This document shows, piece by piece, positions 45,401 through 56,999 of a stretch of 64,000 nucleotides of DNA. The stretch is from contig NC_087071.1 of assembly GCF_963678635.1 (NCBI RefSeq), positions 29,748,141 through 29,812,140 on the forward strand, in the 5' to 3' direction. The stretch is from Symsagittifera roscoffensis (lineage: Eukaryota > Xenacoelomorpha > Acoela > Convolutidae). Under the pieces are notes generated by a model. The model was not told the DNA's origin. It did not search any database and saw only the letters and a list, made by a program, of their open reading frames with translations. Made by a program: the position numbers and the translations under genes. The first letter of the stretch is position 1; every line of letters starts with the position of its first letter.

Positions 45401-48400
45401 GTAAAAAAAAAATTGTGTTAGCCGGAATCTTTGAGGGTTAGTCGGTACTACTTTTGCTGCAAATGGCTGCTCGTATTGCATTTGGTTAATTTGGTTGGGA
45501 ATTAAGGCATAAATGTCAACTTCATCACAGTGATATTTGAATTAAAACCTAAATTGTAAAATGGAGATTTTCCGTAATGAGCTGAGCAGATCATGTGTTG
45601 TTTCTCTCTCCCTGCCAAGACAATTATAGTGTGTGAGTATGAGCTCTCACTTGACCTGTAGCTTCAGATCTACCACAGTCTAACCAATTTGGGCTGCAAT
45701 AGTGGTACCACGTGACAGTTCTAAACGCAAAAAACGGCCTTTAGTTCCGATGAAAATGAGCTTCGCGCAATAAAAATAACTCACACTGGAATATGGCGAA
45801 ATAAAAGAAACTGAATATCCTTAGACAGGCGGGGTAGTCTTTGATAGATCCTCTGAAAATCGCCGAAACCACAGTAAGTATAATAATAGTCATAACTTAA
45901 TTGTAGGCGTACTACCATCTGAACAAGCTGACCTCATGTCTCGCGAATGTAGTCGAAGAATTGAAGAAAAACCTCAGCACTGACGTTTCTAAATTACTGA
46001 GCATAAACCAGCTGAATAAAAACGAGAGTAGTCGCAGTTTCGGGCCTGGAAAAGCAAACATGCCGATCACTGGAAATTCAGTTGTGATCAGGTAACTTTT
46101 AGATGTTTCTTAACGCTATTTTGACGGTAAATGGGTTGATATAGGGCGTTGCATGAAAAAAATTAGTTGTGATTTTGTTTTTATACTTGATTGAAGCTAA
46201 ATGAGGGATGCAAGGGCGGTTCTCAAATAGAAGCTTTTGTTTTGGGCAACATAAATTTATAAATTTAGAGGGCCATTTCCGGGCAAAAAAGTTCCTTTAT
46301 GGTTACTATTTTTTTAAAATTTTGCCACAAAGTTATAACATTGCTTGCTTCAAAGTTTTCTTACTGTGCACTGAAAAAATTGTCCAAATATTTTCGGTTC
46401 ATCCAATTTTCTCCAGTCTTTTGTTTTCAGGTCGAATTTCTGGACGAACACTGAAAAGATTGTCAACTTATGTGTGGCAAGCATCCAAAAATTCCACTTC
46501 GTTGTGACTTTACTCTCGAAGAAAAAAGACACAGCCACAAATTACTGTTCGTTTTTGGAACTGGTTGCAAACGAAAACGAAGATTTAATATCTCTTGATT
46601 CGTACTTCACATTTGTACAAAATCTGCTCAAAACGGAGTACGCAAAATGCGCTTCGAACAGCAGTGCTCTAAAACAGATAATCGAGAGCGAGTACCCAAA
46701 ATTTCTGAAGTCGTTCCTTGGAATGCGTGACAAGAGCGCATCGTATATTGAGTTGAAATCTGATTCTAGCGTGGGTTTCGAATTTCTGAAACGCCCTAAA
46801 GGTAAATGTGAGAAAAACTGACAATCCAGAGAATCTTTTTGCCTACCATGAATTGTATTTTTTGTCAAATCCAGGTTTTTTTATACTGATAATCTATATA
46901 ACTAACAACATATTGCCATAATTAGCTAACGTTGAAAATTTCTAATTGATAGCAAACACGTGATTTATGAATATCTCACCGCTTATAGCTGATTAACCGC
47001 TAATATTTTAAAGAGCAATTAAGATCGCTGGTGTAAAGTTAAGATCGCTCATTTTTTCGATTTAAAATTCAGTTTTCAATGATCAATGGAATAACCAAAA
47101 TTTATCATTAGATGGAATGTTTGAAAATAATTGTTTCCTTTTTATTCCCTCAGCAGACATGAATATCCATTTTTGATAGAACGAGTGTTTAAAGCAGTTA
47201 AGTTATGAAAATTTATTCACACGGAAACGACTAAAATGCGAGCTTCACGGAGAATCGCTGTTGTGCCCTTGGTTAAAAACTGCATGCAACTTTTTTTCTG
47301 GGCTGGGCAATGTTGCCGCGCCCTCAAGCAATGAAATGTTGATTCTAATGTTTAACGTGGTCGTTTAGATGATGTGCAAAATGGGTGGAAGAAATGTCTG
47401 GATGAGTTCAAGAGTGCATATCTGTCCAGATCTCTGTCCAGGTTATTTGATCCAGTTAATTTGGCATTCTCGAAGAAGGACGTGAAGTTGCCGACCGAAG
47501 AGGAAACTAACGCGATTCTCGGTCAGTTAGTTTTGTCTCGTTGTCTTAGATGAGTTGTACCGTTTAGATTTAATGTAAGCTCAATGAATTTTACCCTTGC
47601 CAAATCATCATTGTTATTGGCCAACAAAGCTCAAAAATGAACGTTGCAGCTTTTCAGGTATTTACCGATGAATGTAGCGATAACACTTGTCCAGTCGAGT
47701 TATAAAGAGTAATGAACGTAGTGGGTAATTTTATATAGGTCTTTTTGGTGATTTCTTTTTGTTTTTTTTTTCAGGAAATTTGTTCACGCTCAATTTTGAT
47801 TTTTCGTGGTTTGACTTGTGATTTCTTTTTAAGTTCTGAGCATTTCCATTGTTAAAAGAAAGGCAAAATCCAACATCGAACAGCAAAAGTGTAAAGGTCA
47901 CGAAAAACGTGATCGACTTCTAATTTCAAAAACGGAAATGAATTATCAGATTTCCACGCGAAAATAAAGTTTTACCTATCGATCCAGTTTCCACAAATTG
48001 GTTTAACATAAAATTGTCCATTTTAAATTGTTAAGTATTCATTGGCTGCTGCATCATATTATGATTTATTACATAATTTGTGCGTGTTTTAGGCGGCATA
48101 ACATCCGAACTATCAGTTGTTCAATTCGACCAAGATTTGACAGCTTCAGTTTGCAAAAATATTGGCAAAATGCTTAGTCTCTACGCTATCAAAGCCGAAG
48201 AAATTGTTCCTTCGAACGCGCCTGAATGTTGGCAATTGCTTACAAATATGAATGAAACACAACTGTTTATGGTGAATGTCGCAAATACAGTTTACGCTTT
48301 CAGGTCAAACGCACTCGAAATTTTAGACAAAAATAACTTGTCACAGAGTTGCAGAATTATTCTGAACCCTTCTATTGAAAAGTTGGAATTAACTGTGAAT

Positions 48401-49138
48401 TCTATTTTGCAGTCATGGCTTGGACAAGCGCAGAATTACATCAAGGATATTATCAAGACTATGCATACTGAGAAATATGTGCTTGACTCAACAGTTTTAG
48501 CAACTGAAAGGTGTTCGCTCTATATTCGAGAGCTAAGCGCTTTCACAAATCGAGTTAATACGAGTTACCTCAGCAAATTCACATGCTATTCGTGTGTCGA
48601 AAAAACCTGCGAAGGTGTTTTCAGAGTCTCATCTGAGTTTTTGATGGTTCATATTGCAATGATTTGTGAAATAAACGAAGCAGGAATATCAGTTATAAAT
48701 AAGGATATAGAGCAATTCGAAGCTTGTATGCGCCAACTTTACCCGAATTCAAACTTCGCTTTCAAGAAATTACGTATGTTTTCAACAGTTTTGTCGTACC
48801 AACCGGAAGCTCTAATTGAATTCGTGAAAAATTCCGATTTGATCAGGCCTAGTGTAGTGTTGATGTTGATGTTTTCGCGCGCATTCCCGGAAATCACTCC
48901 TCCGCACATTGCAGCGGATATGGATAACTTAGACATGAGTAAATGGTTTGATGATCACCCAACTGAAAAAGACAGAATCGCATTTTTCAATTCGGGCTTG
49001 GAAGCTTACGTGCAAAAAGTAAGAAACGAAGGCGCGAAAGAGTATTCAAAATATTACCCGCATTTGAGGAATTTGCTGCAGATATCATTTGAAAAAATAT
49101 CGAAGGCAGCTGTAAATCAGCAAAGCACACTCCTGTAA
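42443..49138 (+). CDS. COG5: Conserved oligomeric Golgi complex subunit 5, six exons
   Basis: COG5 is a lobe-B subunit of the COG tether, which captures recycling vesicles at the Golgi and is needed for normal glycosylation. Exons: 42443-42863, 43168-43376, 45907-46091, 46431-46801, 47369-47521, 48093-49138. All introns are GT-AG (304, 2530, 339, 567 and 571 bp) and phases close exactly, giving 794 residues plus stop, near the length of the vertebrate protein. Landmarks: exon 1 SRDLNDRLLSVDSDIRYHV and RVENVLNMMQGK; exon 2 LAKAAQSVWQLDQLF; exon 3 AYYHLNKLTSCLANVVEELK and GPGKANMPITGNS; exon 4 SNFWTNTEKIVNL and EYPKFLKSF; exon 5 AYLSRSLSRLFDPVNLAF; exon 6 SLYIRELSAF and WFDDHPTEKDRIAFFNSGLE. 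The start is the first ATG after an in-frame stop. The gene looks intact and functional, amid transposons. The last intron has a less common GTCAGT donor. Confidence 0.95.
43377..43776. other. COG5 intron 2, 5' part
   Basis: No gene. Contains a short triplication of GCGCACCTTTCT-like units at 43469-43503. Confidence 0.5.
43777..45274 (+). mobile_element. Helitron-like non-autonomous element in COG5 intron 2
   Basis: The 3' end has the Helitron signature: a short hairpin GCACC-GAA-GGTGC at 45250-45262, an 8-nt spacer, then CTAG at 45271-45274, followed by host T. A plausible 5' end is TCTATCTATCTATT at 43777 preceded by A. The interior is at least six tandem ~160-bp units, each around CCCAACCCTGTAGTTGGGT, then TGTCAGAGT, TTGCCTCCAAATATGACTG and GTAGTTTTCGAGATATGACG. 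Internal tandem repeats are known from Helitron-derived DINE/HINE elements. There is no Rep/helicase ORF, so it would need an autonomous partner. Confidence 0.7.
43960..45240 (+). repeat. ~160-bp tandem repeat array within the Helitron-like element
   Basis: Units begin near 44050, 44201, 44369, 44537 and 44697, with more decayed ones at about 45030 and 45156. Each has the self-complementary ACCCTGTAGTTGGGT start. The 3' units are the most diverged. Confidence 0.85.
45275..45906. other. COG5 intron 2, 3' part
   Basis: No gene or repeat recognised before the acceptor TTAATTGTAG at 45897-45906. Confidence 0.5.
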
Positions 49139-49639
49139 CTGAATAACTCCAGCAATAATCTAAACTCACTGGTTTGGTTGTAAATTAAATTGGGTTACAT
49201 ATCAACTAAATATATGATTGGGTAAAAATGATTTATTTGAAAGTGTGAATTTAAACAGTTATTTGTAATTACTGACGTGTCAATGAACGCAGTGTAGATA
49301 TTTTTTAGGTCGTGTTGTTTTTTCGTGAATGACTTTTAGTTTCGAAAGTGGATTTTAGTTTTAAGATTTCCTACCGGAACGAAGAAAATTAACTCTCGAT
49401 ACAGTTTTGTCAAATTGGATTAGTTTTATCATAAAAAATAGAGCTTTTAGAAAATTAAAGAGCCTTAAGGCAAAATAAAGTTTGTTGTGAAAAGTTTTCA
49501 ATTAAATCAATTTTTTTGTTTTCTTGAGTTCATTGACACTTTTCTAATCGTCTGTTTTTTTAAATTCTCATCAGTATTCTTTTTACTGAGAGTTTACAGG
49601 TTAATAAACCTTTTTTTTTCAAAAACTTCAGGTGAAGTT
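49139..49639 (+). other. COG5 3' untranslated region and downstream flank
   Basis: AT-rich with no ORF of note. It ends where the second Helitron-like repeat begins. Confidence 0.5.
49474..49479 (+). promoter_or_regulatory. Candidate poly(A) signal of COG5
   Basis: AATAAA 336 bp after the COG5 stop codon, the first canonical hexamer downstream. Confidence 0.5.
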
Positions 49640-49963
49640 TCTCAAAGTTTGAATTTCCCAACGTTGTAGTTGGGTACTGAAGAGTACTCTCAGGAGTTGC
49701 AAATCTTGCGTCCAAATGTGGCTGCTCAATTTCTTGCAGTTTTCCAGATGTGACGTTTCTTAGTTCATTTTAATTTTTTCGAAGAACTTATATAAAACTT
49801 CACAACATTTTATGGTTCTTCAAAATTTGTATAAAAACTCGAATAAAAAACTTTGCAAAATTTGTAATTACGAACCCTGTAAGTGGGTGCTGTCAGAGTA
49901 CACTCAAAGAATAGTTTTTGAGTTGTTGAAACTTCGAAGCACCGGAGGTGCGTTATACGCTAG
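49640..49963 (+). mobile_element. Helitron-like element, 5'-truncated, downstream of COG5
   Basis: Carries two units of the same repeat as in intron 2 (CCCAACGTTGTAGTTGGGT at about 49657 and GAACCCTGTAAGTGGGT at about 49873) and the same 3' end: TTCGAAGCACCGGAGGTGC hairpin at 49939-49951, GTTATACG, then CTAG at 49960-49963 followed by T. The 5' end is not recognised. Confidence 0.7.
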
Positions 49964-50445
49964 TATTAGCCTTATAAATGATTTATTTTTGATGCAATAT
50001 CTCTATATAATTGCTGCTACAAGCATTACAGCTGGCCTACTTTTGTTGAAGAAGCAATAGGTTGTTGTATCAGTGTTATTTTGCGGCTAGTGCTTGATGC
50101 TTGGTTCTGACATTCAAACTTGGCATTTCGTTTTCGGCTCGTTCGAATTTTTAATACTATTTTTACCCTTTTGGAGCTTCTTTTGCTGTTTTCTTGATTG
50201 TTTCTGTTGACTACAGCTTCGCTTTTATGTTGAGTCTTGGTACGTTGAGCACTGATTTTTCTTGAAAATTTTATACAAAAAGTTCAACATGAGCAGCATT
50301 TTATGCGACCAATCTTCGTAATCAAAATAACAACTTAATGACAATAATTTTTTCTCGACAAGTACTTCGAAGACAAAATCAATAATTAGGTCAAAAAAGT
50401 TTCCGATATAGTTAGAACAAGCAATTTAGTGTTAGTAAAAACTCG
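49964..50445. other. Intergenic stretch, no gene seen
   Basis: Short open frames only; no recognisable motif. Confidence 0.4.
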
Positions 50446-50555
50446 GTGGAAACTAACCAACAGGACCGGTATTTGTCTTAGGGGTCAATTGCTCTTTTTA
50501 GCACTAGAACAATTTACCTCTAAGACAAATACCGGTCCTGCTAGTTAGCTTCCAC
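50446..50555. repeat. 110-bp near-perfect palindrome
   Basis: Arms of about 45 bp (GTGGAAACTAACCAACAGGA, then CCGGTATTTGTCTTAG on the left; the complement ending CTAGTTAGCTTCCAC on the right) around an ~18-nt centre. It could be a small MITE; no target duplication identified. Confidence 0.75.
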
Positions 50556-50654
50556 TGATAGAACTAGAAAAACGGATTAAAATTAAAAAACACTTTTCGG
50601 TAAAATATTGGATCTTATCGAGATCCAACAGCAAAAAATTGTTGCCCTAGACAG

Positions 50655-51072
50655 ACTTGTTAACGGGCCGCCATAATTGAGGCCCGGCCCGGCCCGATAT
50701 AATTCAAGTCGAGCCCGTTGGCGGCCCGATAAACAGGGAATTTATTAAATATCGGCCCGTTGGGTCCCGTTGCTGCTTTTTTGGTAAAAAAAAAAACAAA
50801 TTACTATGTTTTGAACCCAAATCCACCATTCCTTGCAACAATGCGACTAGACCTGGCAGAGTTGAACGAATGGTGACGAAGAACCAAGATTGTTTAAATA
50901 CTGGTTCATTGCGCCCGTTACTTTCTTTGTAATACAAGCGTCCACATGTCGTTTTACTGAAACATAACATTGGTTAGTCAATAAAAGTAAGGTCCGTTGG
51001 GGCCCGTTGACAAAAGTGAAAACCTCGGCCCGGCCCGTTGATGCCCACGGGCGGCCCGGCCCGTTGACAAGT
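50655..51072. mobile_element. GC-rich non-autonomous DNA transposon with terminal inverted repeats
   Basis: Ends are ACTTGTTAACGGGCCG (left) and, reverse-complemented, ACTTGTCAACGGGCCG (right). Inside are several subterminal GGCCCG/CCCGTTG runs in both orientations, sharply GC-rich against the AT-rich surroundings. Size (418 bp) and structure suggest a hAT-type MITE, but I see no clean 8-bp target duplication. The minus-strand frame at 50970-50704 shows no transposase motif. Confidence 0.6.
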
Positions 51073-51299
51073 ATAACAAATTACCCATTCAGGAACCTAT
51101 TAAGAAAAGGATACTTGTTGTAGAGCGTTATTACTCAAAATCGTGTTAAATTTTTTCACAGACTAGCTGCATCAGATCCGTGATGTCTCAAAGTTCATTA
51201 ACGATCAAATGGGTCTTCTTATCAGTAATTTGGACCTCGCGGCATGTCATTTTTATCCCAGAGTAGGACTTTAAAACTTTGAATTATTCATGCTTACAA

Positions 51300-53480
51300 T
51301 ATTGATCTACTGATTGCAATCAAAAAAGAATGAAAATGGATAAAGCGAGCATAGAATGCATGGAATAGTTAGTAGTTTACAAGCATTTTCTGATTTTCTG
51401 GATTTAGAAGCTTCGAATGTGATAGAATAAATTGCTTCCCGTGGCTGTCTGTCCTCGCAAACACCATTTCCGTTTTCTGGCGGAGTCGTGATGATCGTTG
51501 ATACTCTTCCAGCATCCCTGAAGTCTCCATTCTTTCCCAAGTTTTTCCAGCATTCTGATGCATGAGAGAGTCTAAAGAAGGCTTGGCTCGCAGACTTGGA
51601 AATAGCAACTGGATAGCTTTCTTCTGTTGGGAATTGACAGTTTATTTTTGAGATGGTGTCAAAGAGTAATAGAAAAGACTTGGACAATACGTCAGATTCG
51701 GCAAAATAAAAGAGTGGTAGTATAAATTCTGCAGCTTTCCTATATTGACGCTTCTCTTAGGGACCTTCATGTGGTACCGGCATGAGCTCAACTTTGATCT
51801 CACCTGAAAATGTTCATCCCAATTGAGTGTTTTTGATATTTGACATCCAAGCAATTTCACTTTATCAACCTCTTGAATGATAACACCATTGATTATCAGA
51901 CCATGGCTCTTCAATTTTTTCCTCCTGAAATTCAGCAGTTTTGTTTTTCCAGTGTTATTGACCAAGCATTTTTAATCTGCGTCCTCAAGACATTTTTGGT
52001 TTTCCGCCTCTATCGTAAAGTCATCTGCGAACTTCACTAGTAGGCCTTTCGTGCACGAGATATTTTGAATATACATAGCAAATAGAATGGGCCTCAGAGC
52101 ACTTCTTTGAGGTATTGCAGCTGTTATTGTATATACCTGTTCGCTATTAAGAATCACAAACTTACGATCTACTAACAGATAATAGTAATTCCAATAACTC
52201 TAACACCCAAACTCAAGAGAAACTATTATTTTTTGGCGCTGTTTAGAATCAAACGCGGCCAACATATCAAATAAAAAATTATTCAACGATCGCATCTTGA
52301 CTTGAATTACTGTGCAGAGATGCTCCTCTTTTCAGCACTTTCCAGATCTTCGTGGAGTTCTTGAGTTCTATGATACTACCATGATACAGTTTCTTCTCCT
52401 GTGCAATTAACCATTTACAGTTATTTCTTGATACTCTAAATTCGTCTGAATGGGTTTCCCCGTCGTCTCTCTCGGTGTTTGATGGCGCTTTTGACTTCAG
52501 CAACGAACCAGGGCTGATTAAATTTTTGGTAATCTTTCATTTTATTTTCTCCCGAGCATTGCCTCAAGATTTCTCGATTTTTAGTAAAATTTGCCATATG
52601 CATTTTTTGTCTTCTTTCCATCTATGAATTGTTCGAACTATTTTTCCATCAATCTGCATAGTTTCGCGTAGTCAGTTTTCACTACTGTTCTATTTTTCGG
52701 CGTGACTTTTCTTTTGTTAACTGGATGGAACTTACTCGAAATTTTCACCATTTTGAAATCGATGTTCCTGATGCCTTGAGCCGAGTTGGCTACGTAGGAG
52801 TCCTTGAGGTTACAAAAAACAAGATCTAACTTGTTCTTTCCTCTTGTTGGAAATTCAACGAGTTGTTTTGGTATTTTAAAAGGGCCATTGAAGTCTCCCT
52901 TAACTAAATAAAGCATTTCAATCGGTGCATAATCAGTTAGCTGGAATTGCAAACTCTTGAATTTTTCGTTTGTCGGTTCGTTGGGCAATAACAGACAGAT
53001 AGGTTTACTCTCGTGAACTCTCGCGGAAGATACTTAGGTCCTAAAAGTAACTGCAGCACCTCAGTATATCAAAAACGTTCAATCTTTTCTACTTTAATTT
53101 AGTCGCTGTTCATTTTTTGTTCAGTAGCACTATCAAGCCACCTCCACATTTGCCATTGCTTCTATCTTGACGAATACGGTAGAAACTAGGGTGTTCGCAC
53201 ATACTGTCTTGAAAAGATCCATGCATCCAGGTTTCTGTAAGCGCTGCATTTGAAACGGTTTCAGCATTGATATTCAAGAACTCCATATACTCATGGACAT
53301 TTGCGACTACCGATCGGCAATTCGCAAGGATGGCTTTGGGTAATACTTTTTGTTCGGTTCGCACCATGGATTAGGTCCTTCTGTCCCTGCGTTTCTTTCC
53401 TGCTCTCTTTCGCCGGCATCGTCTGACATTTCCCCGTGACCCCGTTTCGGCCATCAGGACGGAGACCAATAATTGTCAAA
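51300..53480 (-). mobile_element. Decayed LINE, minus strand
   Basis: Endonuclease blocks precede RT and C-terminal blocks on the minus strand, in changing frames. The RT fingers and motif A region are deleted between 52279 and 52157. It is unrelated at the detailed level to the nested LINE at 40-42 kb. A 62-67-bp direct repeat follows at its 5' side (53475-53603). Confidence 0.8.
51369..53367 (-). pseudogene. LINE ORF2 relic: endonuclease, partial RT, C-terminal region
   Basis: Endonuclease: LPKAILANCRSVVANVHEYM, AALTETWMHGSF and GGGLIVLL (53367-53110), then LVKGDFNGPF and TRGKNKLDLVF (52988-52638). Linker: NQPWFVAEVKSAIKHRERRR (52621-52436) and KKLYHGSIIELKNSTKIW (52503-52279). RT: AAIPQRSALRPILFAMYIQN (motif B; the usual PQGS glycine is Arg) and LVKFADDFTIEA (motif C) at 52157-51972. 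Thumb: NGVIIQEVDKVKLLGCQI and LQNLYYHSFILPNLTYC (51965-51642). Non-functional. Confidence 0.8.
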
Positions 53481-53603
53481 AAAATTTTATCATCATCCTT
53501 GTATTTGATTTGGTATGGTACTATAAAGAAATTAACACATTGTCAAAAATTTTCTATCATCATCCTTGTATTTGATTTGGTACTATACAGAAATTAACAA
53601 ATA
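53475..53603. repeat. Tandem direct repeat, two units of ~65 bp
   Basis: Both units read GTCAAAAA..TTTTATCATCATCC, then TTGTATTTGATTTGGTA and ACTATA.AGAAATTAACA. The first has an extra TGGTA insertion. Confidence 0.9.
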
Positions 53604-53765
53604 GTGAAGGGAAGCCTATCTATGTGATGGAAAGATTGAGATCAACCAACAGAGAAATACAGGAATAAGACAAGGCTGACCATCTGTCCACGACAACAGA
53701 AAAAATCAGGTTTAAATTAAAAGACTTCAAAAATGTAAAAAAAACTAGATTGAGTTACTTCAAAA

Positions 53766-54230
53766 GAGATTGATGAATGTGTTCCGTTTCAAGCGAAAAA
53801 CGAAACTGCAGCTTCCCTAAATTTTATTGATGTGTCAAAAAAAATGCCTATTGTGGAAAAGCAAAAGAGGATTTAACTACCACTCGAATTCAAAAAAGGT
53901 TCAGTTAAAACACGATGTTTAAGATGCCATCATGACCTTTTAAAATGTGAAGTAGAACGCTTAGACTCGTTACACACATTAGAAGGTGTTTGTCAAACAT
54001 GGGCGGTTACATGGTGACGAACTTTTAGGTTTACACCACCTGTTTACCAAAAGATTTTTGATACTACCTTTTGTTACTACTGTGGTAATCTTCTGGTAGC
54101 CCAACTACCTAGATGATTACCAAAAAATCTAAGAGCAACAAGCAAAGAAAAAAATTGGGGATATTGCGGCATTTGTGATAGAAGGCACACACGTAGATAC
54201 ATCGAAAGTGAAATCGACTATCAAAATTGA
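53766..54230 (+). pseudogene. Relic of an unidentified cysteine-pair (zinc-ribbon-like) protein
   Basis: One frame stays protein-like for 155 codons with only three stops (53874, 54015, 54114). It has paired cysteines: TRCLRCHHDLLKCEVERL, then GVCQTW, TTFCYYCGNLLVAQLPR, and WGYCGICDRRHTRRYI. Two CxxC-type pairs per block suggest zinc binding. I do not recognise the family. It could be an old retained fragment of a host gene or of a transposon. Confidence 0.35.
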
Positions 54231-56560
54231 AATGGAAAATATGGTTATTTCTTTGAGTGACCAAATGTATAAACATTTAATTTGCTTTTGTATCTAATCC
54301 CGACCACCATCACTACTCTTTGTTTAGTCCCTACAGGAGCTAGAATTTGTTTGAAGTGTTATTAATGCGACCAAGCACAACAACTTTTTATGCGGAATAA
54401 TTAACGTGGATATTCTTGATCAGCTTTCAAAGTCAGAGTTCAGTTATTATAAAATTTTTGATAAATTTTTTTAAATTTTCAATGCGAAACTCTCTTATCA
54501 ACCAGAATTACAAATAATAGCTCATAAAGTCTTTATTTTTTTCAGTGTAAATGTTTTAGGACAGTGGAAGCTGTTTGCTGTAAAAATATCTGATCACTAA
54601 GCATTGAAAAAAGACTTTGAAATTTGGTCATTTGAGATACAACTATTAACATGTTTTTTCGATGAAATTTTGATTGTTTTTGGGGCAATGACGACCAATG
54701 CATTCTTTTTCTCTTAAATCCTATGATTGGTAAAAAATTTTCCTCCATTGAATCATTACTAAACTGAATTATTGGCGTTTTTGAGATTTTTTTTCAATTG
54801 GAAAAAGTAACCACCAAAAATGAAGTCTTAAATGAGTCAAGAAAATGAAAGCCTTGCAAAAACAAAACAGGCTATAAAAAAGGTACATTTCAAAACACTA
54901 AGAAAAAATTCTGTTATAGTATAATGTTCCAAGTTCCCAAGTTGTCCGTCTTATCAGACAGAGCAAAAGGGGTACTATGACAAAAGTACATACCCTTCTG
55001 TAATTGCAAACCACTATTCGCTGCTTCTCATGAACTTTGCAGGAATTTAAACCAAAGTTCTTTCCCACTAAATTTAAATAAATTAACCAGTTTGTAGTTG
55101 ACATTAGGAAAAACTTGCAAAATGCATTTTAATCCGATCAATAATTGTTTCGGAGTTAATCAGAACGACTCCATAGTTTTGTTCTCTGCCCTCATAGCAT
55201 AATGAAGTACTGAAACTTATTTAATCTTCAAAAAATCTCTTTCAAAGTGGTCATGAGAGCATAAATTGTTTAATTTATGAGCTGAGGTGTTTATCCATTT
55301 GCTGATTTGTTCAAGAAAGCTAAACTATGAAATTTTTCCAGGAGTGCAAAAACCCAATTCTCTACACTTCCAAAAATAATACTGCAAAATACTGCAAAAA
55401 CTAATATTGAAACTATATAAATTTGAAAAGTTCAAAGCCATGATGTCATTTTTTTGTATAAAATTGAAATCGTCTTCGAAATCTTTCTTGGTCAATTACA
55501 TAAAGAAACTATGAATTATTTGTTTTTGAACTTCCACTCAGTTTTCTAAATGAGATGACAACGAACTCGCGAATCAAAAAATCTAATTTACACTAAGAAC
55601 AAATTGGCTGCACCGGTAGTTCAGCCAGAGCATAAAAAATTATCTATTTATTTTTTGTCCTCAAACAAACTTCTACCTGACAATTCAAAACAATTAAACA
55701 GAAAGGAAAATACTAAATCAGATATCTAAGGAAATGTTTTCTGATAGAAAATTCCGGTTTATATGAAATCATTTTTTCATAATTAATAAAATCTTGATCC
55801 GCTTGTTGTTTTTTTTTTGGTTTTCCCAGCTTTCGCCTCAAGGAGCTTCAGCGATCGTGCTCGATTCTTGTAATTTATTTATTTTTTTGTAGTAAGTTTT
55901 CCACAGAAGTATTCATTTTTAATTTATTTTAATTTAGTGCTCAACAAGTATTTCAAAACCCTGAACATTCAGATCATTCTGGAATGCTGTAAATTTGAAA
56001 CTTTCAAGGACACTGGTAATTGTGGCGAAAGAACACCAACAAGGTCGAGTTCCCTGATAACTTTCTCTGCCTCAAAAGACCAAAGAACCAAAGCATGCTT
56101 TTATAGTATTGCTTTCAAAGAAAAATTCGAAACAGAAAACTTCTGTTTGCTAGATTTTGAAACGATACTTTTTTCCTGGTACTCATATTTAGTCAAAAAT
56201 TTGATATTGGTATGATTTATTTAGAACAAAAAATGAACGGAAAATAATAAAAGTCACGACTACGATTCGGATTTATACAATTTATAAGAAATTACAATAT
56301 ATTAAAAAGACCCTGTTTTGGGCAATTTTTGGTGATATGTTACAATAGGTGGTAATTTTGAGTATAGTGAATGTATTAAATTTCGCAACTAAAATGCATA
56401 ATATAATCTTTTCATTTTCAATCATTGTCACTTCGTTTTCAATAGTTTTTATAAATAAATTAGTCTGCCAACTGAAATTTTATTCAAAAATCAAATTTCA
56501 CACTTCTTTTGCCGAAAAAAAATGGCTTTTAAAAAAATTATATTTATTGTGCGAAGTATA
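54231..56560. other. AT-rich intergenic region
   Basis: Several short frames (for example 54748-54542 and 55104-54898 on the minus strand, 55937-56215 on the plus strand) have no recognisable motif or family resemblance. No RNA gene seen. Confidence 0.4.
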
Positions 56561-56999
56561 AAAAAAAGCGATCCAGCTATTGAAAAATTTCAGGGTCCGT
56601 CGGCCAAAAAAGGAATTCTCAAGGTAGTACAAAGGGGGGACCCTTTGGGTCAGCAAGGTATCGAATCCCTGAAGGGGGGGGGGGGCGTCGTTGGTGGCTT
56701 ACGCTTTTCTTAAATCCACTTCTGTATGTATACCTGTAAAATACCTGTAAAGTTGTTGCGTGTAAAATACTGCTTTGCTTCATTAATGAACCTTAACAAT
56801 TAGAATGTTTCATGAAAAGCGGTAAAAGGTAACGCGTTGCTTTTGCATGCACTCTGGGGTTCGGACCCAGGACGGACGTTTTTTTTTTCAGTATGACTGA
56901 ATTGACTTTTTTCCAAGCGAATATGAATTATCGATATTTTGTCTTAGTATGTCTTAGAGTTTTCAAAATATGATTTTTTTTTCTGGCCCTAACAATTCT
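56561..56999. other. Intergenic stretch with poly-G run
   Basis: A G12-type run near 56674-56686. GGGGTTCGGACCCAGG at about 56858 resembles a tRNA T-arm but has no tRNA around it. Confidence 0.4.

Noticed and set aside
55937-56215. 92-codon plus-strand frame after an acceptor-like TTTTAATTTAG
   Set aside because: No recognisable domain and no partner exon; cannot be supported as a gene.
56838-56885. Possible tRNA or SINE B-box (GGGGTTCGGACCCAGG)
   Set aside because: Isolated motif; no A-box or cloverleaf.
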